In this document: one piece after another, positions 24,111 to 35,400 of the stretch
How the letters are laid out: each line of letters starts with the position of its first letter
How positions within the stretch are numbered: position 1 is the stretch's first letter
Origin: Ictalurus punctatus
Taxonomy: Eukaryota; Chordata; Actinopteri; Siluriformes; Ictaluridae
Direction: 5' to 3'
Length of the DNA: 64,000 bases
Assembly: GCF_001660625.3 (NCBI RefSeq)
Contig: NC_030443.2
Span: 5,909,255-5,973,254 of the forward strand
Notes under the pieces: generated by a model
What the model saw: the letters and a program-made list of their open reading frames with translations, nothing else
Database searches by the model: none
Told to the model about the DNA's origin: nothing
Position numbers and translations under genes: made by a program

Positions 24111-24713
24111 CCTGTTAAACACCCATCTATCAGATCTAGCTAAACAGACAGATCAATCTCGGTGCATTGCATTTAGACAAATAAATAGGCAAGTACCAAA
24201 GCTGTCTCACCGTCATCACAATAATCATCACCATCATCATCATCGTTGTTGTTGCCATGTTGATTGCATTTACGCAAACTGGCAATTTTCTTTTACATTT
24301 ATTTTCACAATTATTACTCTAGAGTCTACACAATATGCTTGGCTCGTGCATACAGACTACCCCACAACTTGATCTTCATGTTAATTGGGATATTTATGCA
24401 ATTTTATAACCATTTGAACAGACTAAATAAAAATAAAAATAAAATCTCTCAATTAATGATTCTGGCAACCCTATCTAAACATGCCAGTGAAGCTCCAAGC
24501 CAATATGCTTCCAGCTACTAATCATAGCATTTGTTGATGTTGGGGTTAGTTGTTTATATGTAACAACTGACAAGTTAGAAGAGAAACTATTAATGAATCT
24601 GGATTGTGTTTTCCATTAATAACGCAAAGGCACGATTAGTTTTAATAACAGTACCCAAGATGACCGCTCCCTTCAGGACAAGCAGCCAAAACCAATAAAT
24701 AATAAATAAATAT

Positions 24714-24744
<31 letters not shown>

Positions 24745-25374
24745 CAAGGAACAAGAAAGACAAAAAGCAGCTGTTGTTATACAAGATATAAATAAATAAA
24801 TAAATAAATCACTAACTTATCTAGCTTGATAAGCATTTAGGTATCAGTATATACATAAATAGGCTATATGTGGGTTTTTTTTTTTTTTAAAGCCTGTAAG
24901 ATGCATGTTTCAGTTGTTCTTTATGCCTGTTATTCCGATAAACATCATCATCCTAATATTGTTTTAATCTCAAGCACTTTCACTTTAACCATAAACAGAG
25001 CTGTTTCTGCTCCACAGAATGAATAACGTTAGCTGAGGAAAACAAAAACGATACCGTCTTTATCAGAGTCATTATCAGGAAGCTGAAAAGGTTTCTTCTT
25101 GGTCTCCTTGTGGTAGAAAACTGTCCATGTCCCAAAGCGGAGGTTGAAAGCAGGCAATGTAACCACATTCACCGTTACTGTTTTGATACCGTTGACCACG
25201 CAACGCACGGGAGCCGCAGAGGGACATAAGAGAAAATGCGTTTCCTATTTTTTTTGTAACCACTAGAGGCGCTGTACAGTAATGTTTCTCAGAGTGGGCG
25301 CGTTTATTATTTTATTTTTATTTTTATTTATTTTATTTTTTTTTACTGTATTTTTGTACTCCTATCAAAGGTCC

Positions 25375-25678
25375 CATCCATCCATGTTCTATACCACTTA
25401 TGCTTCAGGGTCGCGGGGAACCTGGAGCCTATCGCAGGGAGCATCTGGCACCTTGGACAGGGTGTCAACCATCGCAGGGCAAATTCACAAACCCACTCAT
25501 ACACTGTAGACACTTTAGACACGCCAATCAGCCTACCATGAATGTCTTTGGACTTGGGGAGGAAACCGGAGTACTCGGAGGGAACTCCCACAGCAAGGGG
25601 AGAACATGCAAACTCTGCACACACCCAACCCTGGCAGTGTGAGGCGAACATGCTAACCACTAAGCCACCGTGTGCCCT
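25375..25678 (-). mobile_element. tRNA-derived SINE, nearly complete
   Basis: From (CCAT)n at the left to 'tgctaaccactaagccacc' at the right, the reverse complement of box A. It is collinear with the SINE at 22485 on the other strand. Confidence 0.82.
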
Positions 25679-25757
25679 CCTTTCAAAGGTATTCAATTAA
25701 TTATTGAGTTCTTATAGTTATATATCACTTGAATTGAATGCATTCTAAATAAGTAGG

Positions 25758-25763
<6 letters not shown>

Positions 25764-25834
<71 letters not shown>
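25764..25834. repeat. (TA)35 microsatellite
   Basis: Perfect TA repeat in the intergenic region, directly after a T-run. Confidence 0.97.
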
Positions 25835-25837
<3 letters not shown>

Positions 25838-25857
25838 GAAACCCAGTACTGACTAAC

Positions 25858-26045
25858 CCTGTGGTCACCAACCCTATTCCTTGAGATCTACCTTCCTGCA
25901 GGTTTCATCTCCAACCAACATCTAACACACCTGTTTTAGTTGATCAAGAACTTCTTAAGCCAATGTTTAGATGGTCATGTGGGCACGATTATGGCTGGAG
26001 CTAAAGACTTCAGGAAGTTGGTGGTTGGTGACCACTGGACTAGCC
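25858..26045. repeat. Short interspersed repeat
   Basis: 'gtggtcaccaaccctattcc' at one end and 'gtggttggtgaccac' at the other form inverted ends. The inner part 'cctgcaggtttcatctccaa' is a phrase common in fish genomes. It is probably a small non-autonomous DNA element. Confidence 0.5.
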
Positions 26046-26571
26046 CCACATGAGTTAGGTTGGTGTAGGGCAGGCATGTCAACTCATTTAAGGTAACAGG
26101 TCACATTACACTTAGTTCAATGTCAAGTGGGCCAGACAAAAAAAAACAACAACAACCGTGTCTAGTATTAATGAAAAAGATTAATGAAAGGAAATTCTCT
26201 TATATCATGTGCTTGTATATTATGAACTGTATTAAGACACCTTGGATATGGGGAATACTAGGTTATAGTTTCTGTTTCTGTGTCTCTGTGCTATTAAATA
26301 AATATGATGAATGTATATATTTAATTACCTCTTTGAATAAGCTTTGAATACTGCCATCCTTTAATATAGCTGAAACATGTAGACTTATTTTGTAGTATGA
26401 CCCTGTGCGCTGTGTGTTTTGTCTATCTGTCTGGCCCCTGCACCAGTAGAAACCGTCCACGCACTGCTGTTATCAGTGTGTATAAATACTTCTGCTCTGC
26501 ATGAATAAAGTGGGATGTCTGTGTGAGCATGCATGAAGTCAGCGTGTGTTCATTTCAGACCCCCTAGGCCT

Positions 26572-26575
<4 letters not shown>

Positions 26576-26617
<42 letters not shown>
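26576..26617 (+). repeat. (CT)21 microsatellite
   Basis: Perfect CT repeat in the intergenic region. Confidence 0.97.
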
Positions 26618-26620
<3 letters not shown>

Positions 26621-27496
26621 CACAAAAATAAAAACTAATTCACTTCTCTCATTCATTTGTAGTTGTGTCCTGCTATAGCCTAATGAAAATACACACACCT
26701 TTGCGTTTATTTCAGGGATCAGCCACTTGAGGGTGCTCTAATTCAATTTTTTTGGGGTAGTGAAGTGGGACTTTCTTTTTCACATTCCATTGAAATATTC
26801 AGTACACTTCCGTACATCATTTACATTTACATTCACATTACTTCCACTGCTCAATCTCCAATAATGTTATAGTAGCTTAAACACTCTGAATGTCACGTTT
26901 AGGGTTCCCAGAAGGAATTATATATTATATTGTTATATATTGTATAACAATTAAATTATTGTATAACTTAATTAGGGGCTAAAAAAAAGGGGGGGCTAAA
27001 GTTCTAAAAACTTTCATAATTTGACCATTTCTTAGCCATTTAGAAAAAATACCTAGGAAAAAGTTGAGGAGGAAAACCCCAAGAACCTTAGAATTTCATA
27101 TCATTAGTCAAGGAGTTGTAATAATTAAAAGCCACACAAAGTCACTTTCACTCACATTTTTGGATGGGGGTGGGTGGGCATGGAACATTTACATTGTCGG
27201 AAATGACACCATTTGTTTAATCTAAAGTAACGAACATTGTTAGTAAGTGGGTACTTTCACAGTTTCCCTTGCAAAAACAAATTAATTTGTTGAAGAGTAT
27301 TTCAGTGACTGTATTTTTTCTGACAAAACTCTCTGCTTATTTCAAAATGACTCACTTAAATACATAACATTATTTATTTATATCCAGATGGAAAAACTGT
27401 TGTGATTCGATTTTTTATCAGATACCATTCAGCATCATTTAATCTTGAATAGACAAATTCCATAAAGCAGCTTCTTCCAGCTGTGAGGGTATTGGA

Positions 27497-27703
27497 CCAT
27501 CCATTTTCCATACCGCTTACAAGGTCGAGGGGGAGTCGGCAGCCTATGCCAGAGAATTTGGGGCACAAGGCAGGGGACACCCTGGATGCTGGATGCCCAT
27601 CACAGGGTACAATCGTGCGCTCCTTCACGCACTACGGACAATTTGGAAATGCCTTTGGAACACAGGTTTTATAGACTGGGGGAGGAAACCGGAGTACCCG
27701 GAG
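27497..27703 (-). mobile_element. tRNA-derived SINE, truncated
   Basis: 'ccatccattttccataccgc' to 'ggaaaccggagtacccggag'. The head is missing; it is more diverged than the copy at 25375. Confidence 0.75.
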
Positions 27704-27925
27704 TAAAAAATGTTTAAATCAGATTGGTCAAATAAAGAATTGGTCAGCTATCCAATGACTGTATGCTATAGTTTATTCAAAAAGGATCAGTTTAGCATCA
27801 AATCAAGTTCATCAGTGTAGAACATCTATCAAGAATCAAGAATGTGCAGTAGCAATGCTACCACCACCATGCCTCCCTCTTTTAGAAATACACTATGTGA
27901 GCAAAAATATGTGGACACCTGACTA

Positions 27926-28260
27926 TTTACATTTGTTCATTTAGCAGACACTTTTATCCAAAGCGACTTACAAATGAGGAAATGCAATCGAAGCGATATA
28001 TCAAGCGGAGAACAATACAAGCAGTGCTACCGTGCAAGATTTTAAATTGAGTTCTAGAGAAGAAAAGTGCACAGAGTCGAGGTGTAACAACCAGTGTAAG
28101 TGCAGAATTTTTTATTTAAAAAAAAATATATATATATGGTGGGGAGGGGGGGACGACGACAAGATAGGGGTTAGTTAAGTGTTTGTGGAAGAGGTGTGTC
28201 TAGCCATTTTTTTGAAGAGAGTGACAGATTCTGCTGTCCAAATTGAGGTTGGAAGTTCGT
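27926..28260. repeat. Unclassified interspersed repeat next to the LINE remnant
   Basis: Starts with the 'ttatccaaagcgacttacaa' word. It continues with sequence that commonly accompanies the LINE-like remnant at 28265, so the two may form one composite element. Confidence 0.45.
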
Positions 28261-28264
28261 TCCA

Positions 28265-28590
28265 CTATTGAGGGGCAATCAGTTTGAAGGTTCTAGAAAG
28301 AGACCTTGCGCCTCAATGAGTAGGCACTACCAGGCATCGGTCATTAACCGATCGCAGGTTGAGTGAAGGAACGTAAACCTCAAGGAGAGTGTTGAGGTAG
28401 GAGGGTGCTGTTCCAGACAAGGTCTTGTACATGAGCATCAAGGCCTTGAATTTGATGCTGGTGGCTACAGGATGCCAGTGGAGGGAGATGAAGAGGGGTG
28501 TGAAATGGGTTCTTTTGGGCTGGTTGAAGACAAGGTGTGCTGCTGCATTCTGAATCATCCGAAGGGTTTTGATGGAGCTGGCTGGGAGGC
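28265..28590 (-). mobile_element. Non-LTR retrotransposon (LINE) reverse-transcriptase C-terminal remnant
   Basis: The minus strand gives IQNAAAHLVFNQPKRTHFTP, then LHWHPVATSIKFKALMLMYK and SGTAPSYLNTLL. This is the typical stretch after the palm domain in several LINE clades. There is no upstream RT or endonuclease, so it is a 3' fragment. The flank at 27926-28260 is another unclassified fish repeat. Confidence 0.7.
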
Positions 28591-28593
28591 CTG

Positions 28594-28815
28594 ACTATCA
28601 CACCCATATGTGCTTGTTGAACGTCCCATTGCAGATTTAGTCCGCCCCTTTGCTGTTAAAATAACTTCCACTCTTTTGGGAAGGCTTTCTACTAGATTTT
28701 GGAGTGTGGCTGTGGGGATTTGTGCCCATTCAGTCACAAGAGCATTAGTGAGGTCGGGCGAGGAGGCCTGGGGTGCAGTTTCGTCCCAAGGGTGTTCAGT
28801 GGGGCTGAGTTGGGG
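28594..28815 (-). mobile_element. Tc1/mariner-derived repeat, same family, copy 4 (3' part, inverted)
   Basis: Contains the reverse complement of the 3' part (TCACACCCATATGTGCTTGT onward) of the copies at 1641 and 30350, then breaks off. It directly abuts the LINE-like remnant at 28265-28590. Confidence 0.7.
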
Positions 28816-29084
28816 TAAATGATTGACTTTTCAGCACTTTTTTTTTTTTGCAGCATGTTTTATTGTATTGGGTTAACATGCCTAACATACGACCTGTGTA
28901 ATATAAACATGTTATCATGTTTTTTTTTATTGTTCAGTAGAGAAAATGAGCCAAAGCACACCAAGTTTCATGTTTTCATGTAACAATTTTAAACAGGTCA
29001 TCTTGACCCTGACAGAACAAAACCAATTTTTTTTTTTTTTTTTTAAATTTCCCAGTCTAAATAAACAAAGCAACTGCCTTCGGG

Positions 29085-29611
29085 AACGTAGTCACGTGAC
29101 AGAACTTTGCTCCAATACGATAAGACTAGCGCGTGATATGCAAATGAGCTCCTCCCAAAGGCCCGCGTGCCAACTTGCCTCAGTAGGAGGAAGCTTTTCC
29201 GAATTATTAGCTTTGTAAGTGCTGTACCCGTTAGCGCGCGGTCATGGCACTGTATTTTTAGTCCGCAGTCTGTGGTAAACATTAACACACACGAAGCAGT
29301 CGGTAAACGCTCACAAGTGAGATAAGCGGAGGGGGGGGAAAAAAACCCTAAACAAAATCTTTGTTTTGAAACCTCACCCCCCCGCCCCCGCTTGTCCTCC
29401 TGCCCTGTTTCTGCATTCACGCGCTGACAGACTCCACAATGCGTCCTGCGCTCGTGCCTCCTCCTCGGCGGCCGGTTAAACGCTGGGACATTTTTTAAGG
29501 AAACAGAGGCGCGTGCTGTGTCTCGAACCAACGCAGATTTGTGAGTGGGATTTCTCGGGACGGTGTGGATTGTTTGTTTGTTTGTTTTTTTGTTTGTTTT
29601 AAGAGGAGGAA
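29085..29611 (+). promoter_or_regulatory. nos1ap: Putative promoter and 5' UTR of the nos1ap-family gene
   Basis: Within 60 bases lie a palindromic E-box GTCACGTGAC (29091-29100), a CCAAT box (29112-29116), GATAAG (29119-29124) and an octamer ATGCAAAT (29138-29145). A CpG-rich stretch follows with a GC box (cccgcccccg near 29390). A (TTTG)n/T-rich tract (29568-29600) sits just before the ATG and is probably transcribed. The motifs are seen directly; their use is inference. Confidence 0.5.
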
Positions 29612-29716
29612 ATGCCCGGCCGGAACAGGTACAACCTGGTGGACGACGCGGCGGATTCGCGCGTGCCGCTTCACAACGACGAGGCGTTTCAGCACGGCAT
29701 TCATTTCCAAGCCAAG
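29612..29716 (+). CDS. nos1ap: nos1ap-family coding exon 1 (start codon)
   Basis: 35 codons, MPGRNRYNLVDDAADSRVPL then HNDEAFQHGIHFQAK. Human NOS1AP exon 1 also encodes 35 residues with the same NLVDD and AFQHGI landmarks, which fixes the start. The ATG has a G at -3 and follows a purine-rich AAGAGGAGGAA and a (TTTG)n tract. The donor is AAG|GTGAAA. Confidence 0.93.
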
Positions 29717-30732
29717 GTGAAATCACCGAATACAACTGCTCCGTGTGTTTGTGTGGAGCTGAACTTATTGGTGATATTTGATTATTGCACTCAGCGTCAG
29801 TATTTTAACCTCTCTTGAGGGAAGAAAAAAAAAAGTGTAAAATATTTCAAAAGTAACTTGAGCATGACAAGATCTTGGCCATGATTATGCCTTATTGTTG
29901 TTTTATATACAATGATTTGGGTCTTTTATATTTAGATGAAATCCTACCACACTTAAATTAAGGTTAGTCTGATTTCTGTTAATTACACTGGGCTTGTTAA
30001 TAAATCAGGGTTCTTGCAAAAGGCTGGAAAGCTAACAATCCAGACCTGGAAAAAAAAAAAGGTCTATTATTAGACAAAAAACGGATATTCTGCTGACAAA
30101 GTAAGACTCAGGAACTCCATTACGTGATCCATTACCTCCCTTATTTTCTGTACTGATGCACTGTCCCTAATGCAGATCACATTTCTCATTTGCCCTTGTC
30201 ATGATCTCTAACTCAGAAAACAGCAGGAAAGATGCACATAGAAGATGCGCAGGATATCATGCGATCAGTTGTGTCACAATACACTCTCCTGAGATAAGTT
30301 CACAAGTTTTTGAAAGCAAAACTGCTGGTAGTTTGTTGGCGAACCTCACCGTCACACCCATATGTTTGCCTTCGAAGTTGGAGGTACAGAGTTGTCTAGA
30401 ATGGCTTTGTATGTTGTGACGTTACGGTTAACCTTCACTGAGACTACGAGACCCAAACCTCTTCCAGCATGATGATGCCCCTGCGCACAAAGCCAAGATT
30501 GGGAGTAGAAGAACTCGAGTGTCCTGCACAGAGCCCTGACCTCAAACCTCCAAATCCCCACAGCCATGCTGTAAAATCTAGTGGAAAGCCTTCCCAGAAG
30601 AGTGGGAGGTTATTATAACAGCAAAGGCGGACTTCATTTGGAATGGGATGCACATATGGGTGTGATGGTCGGGTGTCCACATACTTTTGGCAACACAGTG
30701 TATGTATGTGTCTGTGTGTGTAAAAAAAAAAA

Positions 30733-30807
<75 letters not shown>

Positions 30808-32449
30808 ATGATTGTGTATCATATAAACATAATTATATGGTGATATTTTTGTCAGATTGTCATATTCCTCTAGTTTGAGAATCTGTTGATGAAGGCGCTT
30901 CAGGTGTAATACATCTAGGACACTTTCCTGAGAGCAAATGAGTAACAGTTCAGTGGTTGCCAACATGTACAACATGTTAGTGAACTCAACCAAATCTGAC
31001 TGACAGAGCCCATCTACCACCTGAGCTGAGCTAACACCTGGGCTACTCTTAACCCGAAACTGAAATGCGCTGGTGTTCTGCCAATATTTCAAATACTGTT
31101 AAAGCTTTTTATGTGACTCCTTACATGTTCTGTGTGTAGTATAGTGTACCGGGTAGCATTGCCACCTTGTAGCTTCCTGGTTCGATCCTGAGCTAAGTTT
31201 TCTGTCTCTGTGGAGTTACTCATATTCCCCAGTGTGTACAGTGTTTCCTCTGGGTTCTCCCGTTTCCTCCCAACATGCCAGTACGTGCACTGGCTACGCC
31301 AGATTACCCGTACGTGTGAATGTGTGTGCACTGTGACTCAGTATGACTGTGTATTCCCAACTCATGCCCGGTGTTCTCAGAATCTGCCGCGACACTTACC
31401 AGGATAAACCGATTAATGAAGATGAATGAATGAACTTTTTTGCCTCACAATACACTTTGCGAATTTACACAAACCTTGTCTAAACTCTGTCGAATTTGAC
31501 CCTTAATCCTCTGCAAGCTTGGAACTGGAATATTTTAAATATATACATATATACTGATGTAGGCAGATTTTTGTGTGTCATTCAAACACACACACACTGG
31601 TTATGTTGAATTGGTTGTGCCACACAAATCAAGAGCAAAATCGACATCAAGTGAGAAAGTTGTTCCAGTGGAAGGGTGTGAGAATAATCAGAAGTGGTAC
31701 CAAGTATCAATATAATATTTTTTTCATTCCTCTACTAGTACACCAAAATTATTTCTTCGATATGTGCATGACATGTATGAATAATTATTTATATACACCA
31801 CTGATTATTTCACTGTGTAGCTTTTTTCTAATCTCCACTTTGCTCAGCACCCCAGGAACTATTTAAGCTTGATATTTTTGGCAAGGGCCTTGTTTAGCTC
31901 AAATTCTGCTCAAAGTCGATGGCGTCTTCAGATTTTCCTCCTTTAAACTTTTATCTGTGGGAGGAAAGATGATTTCATGCAGATCCAATACCATTTTTTT
32001 CTGTTGCTGTAGGCAGTGATTTAAATAGGTTTGGAGAACGTGGAAAATAAGTTTTAAGTGGTTTTTATCCTGAATAGCACAGCAGTTTTTCCCAAATATG
32101 ACTAAAATCTGCCTGTTGGATATATTTAACATAACAAGAGACCTTGGAAGTATATCTGATTGTTTGACGTTTATTTGAGGGGGAAAATTTGGCTTATGTT
32201 ATACGTAGGAATTTTTTCTCTAAACTGTTTAAAGTGTTTAGAAAGCGTTTGCTTCATCGAGGGTCAAAGTCTTTTTTTGGGTTAGTATCTTACAATGGCA
32301 GAACTGTTAGGTAAAATTTTAAGCACTATTCGGGTGGGACTAGTTTTCCAAGGGGACGTTATAGAAATTTGTGTTTCACAGAGGTACTCTGCGATTTTAA
32401 TCCAGTCCGAATCTGCCAAGTCTGTGTTTTTCTCACACAACCTCTGTAA

Positions 32450-32480
<31 letters not shown>

Positions 32481-35400
32481 GAAAATTCCAGACCGATGCA
32501 AATGTCTGTGATTGGAGATAATATATTTTTTAAAAACGCTTTTACTTGTTTTGGCCAATGTGTGCGTTTTCTGCTTGCTGCGTGCGATTCAGTATGGACG
32601 TACGGTAGACGTTTTTGCTACCCGGCAAAGAAAAAAAATATCAACAGGAAGAGCCAAGCCACGTAAATTGTTAAGACTGGCCACTGTATCAGTGTATCAG
32701 TTTCATATGACCATACGTAATGCACGCATCCAGAGCACGTGATCTTCTGCAATGCACAAAACAGACACTCCCACCCACTGTAATAAACACAGAGATGTTC
32801 ATCCTGTCCGAATCTGTACATGGAATCACAGACGTCGGGTGATAAGAATTATAACTCAAACTTCGTTTAGAAAACCAGTCCTGTCCGAATAGGACTAATA
32901 CCAAGGTTGGCGTTCTTGTCGAGGATATCATTTATCTAAGCTGAGAATGCTTAATAGTGGCATGGACAAACTTAATGACTGCTTATGTTCCTACTTTTAA
33001 TCTGCATGTCAATTAAATTCGGATTAATTCACATTTATTGGTATTTGTATTGCACTTTTAACAAGAATTGCCACAAGGCTGTAGTCTTGATCTGGATCTC
33101 TATTGAGCAAGCCAGAAGTGGCATTGGCAAGGGAAAAAAACCTCCTGAGATGAAATAAGAAAGAAACATTGAGAAGAGCCAGACACAAACAGGAACTCAT
33201 ACTTTTCTGGGTAACAATATAGTGGGATTATAAATCATTAAACAGTTGTATAGTGAGAGGACAAAAAGTATGACATGCTTTAGGACTGTACAGGATGTTG
33301 GGTAAGAGCATATTGTTAGTAGAACTCTTGAGATGATCCCAACAGTGATTCTTTAGATTTACAAGTTTGTAGGTTATTATCGCCTGGAGCAGGTAGGTGA
33401 ATCATAAGTGCAAATAGAGCCAGACAAAGAAGCCGGAGGAACAGAAGCGGAAGAAAAAGGTCAGGGTCATGCTCCCGTGTTGTTTCTGGCAGCTCTGGAG
33501 GTTGATAGGAGACACAGCTGGAGAAGATTGTCAGGATCTGGTACTTCAGGCAACAAAGATTATTAGGTGTGGTAAGAATGTACAGTGGCTTAAAATGATC
33601 AGTATTCAAGTGGGGACTCTTCCAGGAGCTCGGTTTGTGGATGAAGATCTCTGTTTACCGGTGAATCTACATCCCTGTACTCTCCAAATAGTCATGATCT
33701 GTGGGTAGTGAGTGGAAGAATAAGGTCGTGCGTACAGGCAGTTCCTCTGCAGGGTTACTGGGAGTACTCTCTGTGATAAAGTGAGGAATTTGACAATCCC
33801 AGGACTTGACTGAGTGACCTCGCTGTCTCCCCACAGGGTAGACACCCTAGGTTAGACCCAGGAATGTCCTGGGAAAAGCGAGGGCTAGAAGGGCTAGAAC
33901 TTGGCACACACATGAGGACACCCTGGTATATTGGCACCGCATCACTCCACTGTCTCGATCCATGTATCGTTGGTTGAGAGTGAATATACCTTGAACACTA
34001 ACAGGAAGGCTATTCCGAGTCACAAAATGAGGTGTGATGGTCTTGTTCCTCCTAACAGCATGGGTTAACCTGCCCCACTGTACTCCAGCCTCAGGTTTTT
34101 CTCAAAGTTAAGGCTTGTCATGCAATCAAGAAATCGATAACACCCCCTGAACTGAAGACTTTGCTGTGTCTGAAAACATAAGGGAGGCGCTTGGGCTGTG
34201 GCTCAGGTGGTAGAGCGGGTTGGAGGTTCGATTCCCGGCCCACGTGACTCCACATGCCGAAGTGTCCTCGGGCAAGACACTGAACCCCAAGTTGCTCCCG
34301 ATGGCAAGTTAGCGCCTTGCATGGCAGCTCTGCTAACACTGGTGTGTGAGTGAATGGGTGAATGAGAGACAGTGTAAAGCGCTTTGGAAAAAAGCGCTAT
34401 ATAAGTGCAGACCATTTATTTCCTGACTGTTACCCAAAGCACTGACACTGGAGACGCCTTCCTAAAATGCTAAATAAACATCATCTTGGAGAAAACGTCA
34501 TATCCACAATTACAAACGTTTAAAAAAATAAATAAATAAAAAATCTGATTAATTTTCCTACTTGCATTTGTGTTACAGTATATCGGTAGTCTGGATGTCC
34601 AGAGACCCAACAGTCGCATGGAGATCGTCGCTGCCATGCGGAGAATCAGAGTAAGTTCACACCCTTGCTGCTGGGTGCAGTTTTTGTTCCTTTGCAGATG
34701 GTGGATTTTGCGGTGTGGCTTCCTCCAGCAGTTCGAGTATGATGATTTAATTGACAACTAGTTAGGGGAAGAAAATCTTCTACTTCAGTGACTCTATGAA
34801 AAGCGCCTAGGAGCATGTACATGCATGTGTGAGCCGGTGGTTCAGCTCGAACGTCATGCTGCTTAGTGGTGTTTGCTCATTATTGTACTCGAGGGTTTAT
34901 GCGCACAAAACAAAGCACAGTGTGGATAAGTGAGATTACAGCCCAGTGCACTTGCATGCACGCTGTAATCTTTAAGAACGGAAAGATGAGGCTATGTTTG
35001 GAGGAGAGTTTGTGAAAAATATGGCTGTAGTAGCAGTGCGATTTCTCTTTTTGTTAAGGGGTTTCAAAGCAGCCGCTTGATCAAGTCTAAGACTATGTAT
35101 GTAAGGAATAAAATATGACCGGGTCTGCTGCTGTTCTAGCGAAATAATATCGTACCTTATACGTTTTGTGGGACGTTTGACATGAAAGTCCTCGTGTAGA
35201 GTGTTTAATGTAGAACTGTTAACCTATTATAACATTAAGCAACACCTGACCAATTGGATTCCAGAATTACTAACGGTGTTGTGGTGTAAATAATTAAACA
35301 AGGTCTTTTTGAGTTAACGAGGTAATAGCCGCCAATTAAAAAAAGAAAAAAGTTCATGTCCTGCAAATTATGCACTGGTATTCCCACATGCTGGGTGATG

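Larger units (their letters stand above)
24089..29611. other. Divergent intergenic region between ttll11 and the nos1ap-family gene
   Basis: 5.5 kb between two start codons pointing away from each other. It holds two minus-strand SINE copies, a (TA)n and a (TC)n, a LINE reverse-transcriptase remnant, a Tc1 remnant and several homopolymers. The interval 26046-27490 shows nothing recognised apart from the (TC)n. No gene with support is seen, although 25035-25227 on the minus strand has a codon-like look (see findings). Confidence 0.7.
29717..34578 (+). other. nos1ap: nos1ap-family intron 1
   Basis: 4.9 kb intron with a Tc1-type remnant (30350-30710), a (TA)n, two SINEs (31148-31434 and 34194-34418), a (TAAA)n and an unclassified repeat (33025-33700). 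Intervals 31435-32440 and 32490-33020 have nothing recognised. Confidence 0.75.

Noticed and set aside
28313..28558. A host gene with reverse-transcriptase similarity
   Set aside because: Only a C-terminal scrap of a LINE reverse transcriptase, next to other repeats, with no catalytic core.
29043..29735. 230-codon minus-strand open frame opposite nos1ap-family exon 1
   Set aside because: GC-rich promoter and exon shadow. No domain, and the plus-strand coding exon explains the sequence.
30735..30804. Repeated Ile-Tyr peptide frames over the AT microsatellites (also at 43191)
   Set aside because: Open only because (AT)n has no stop in those frames.
34194..34240. A tRNA gene upstream of exon 2
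   Set aside because: Same reason: a tRNA-like head of a SINE with a second copy at 54401.
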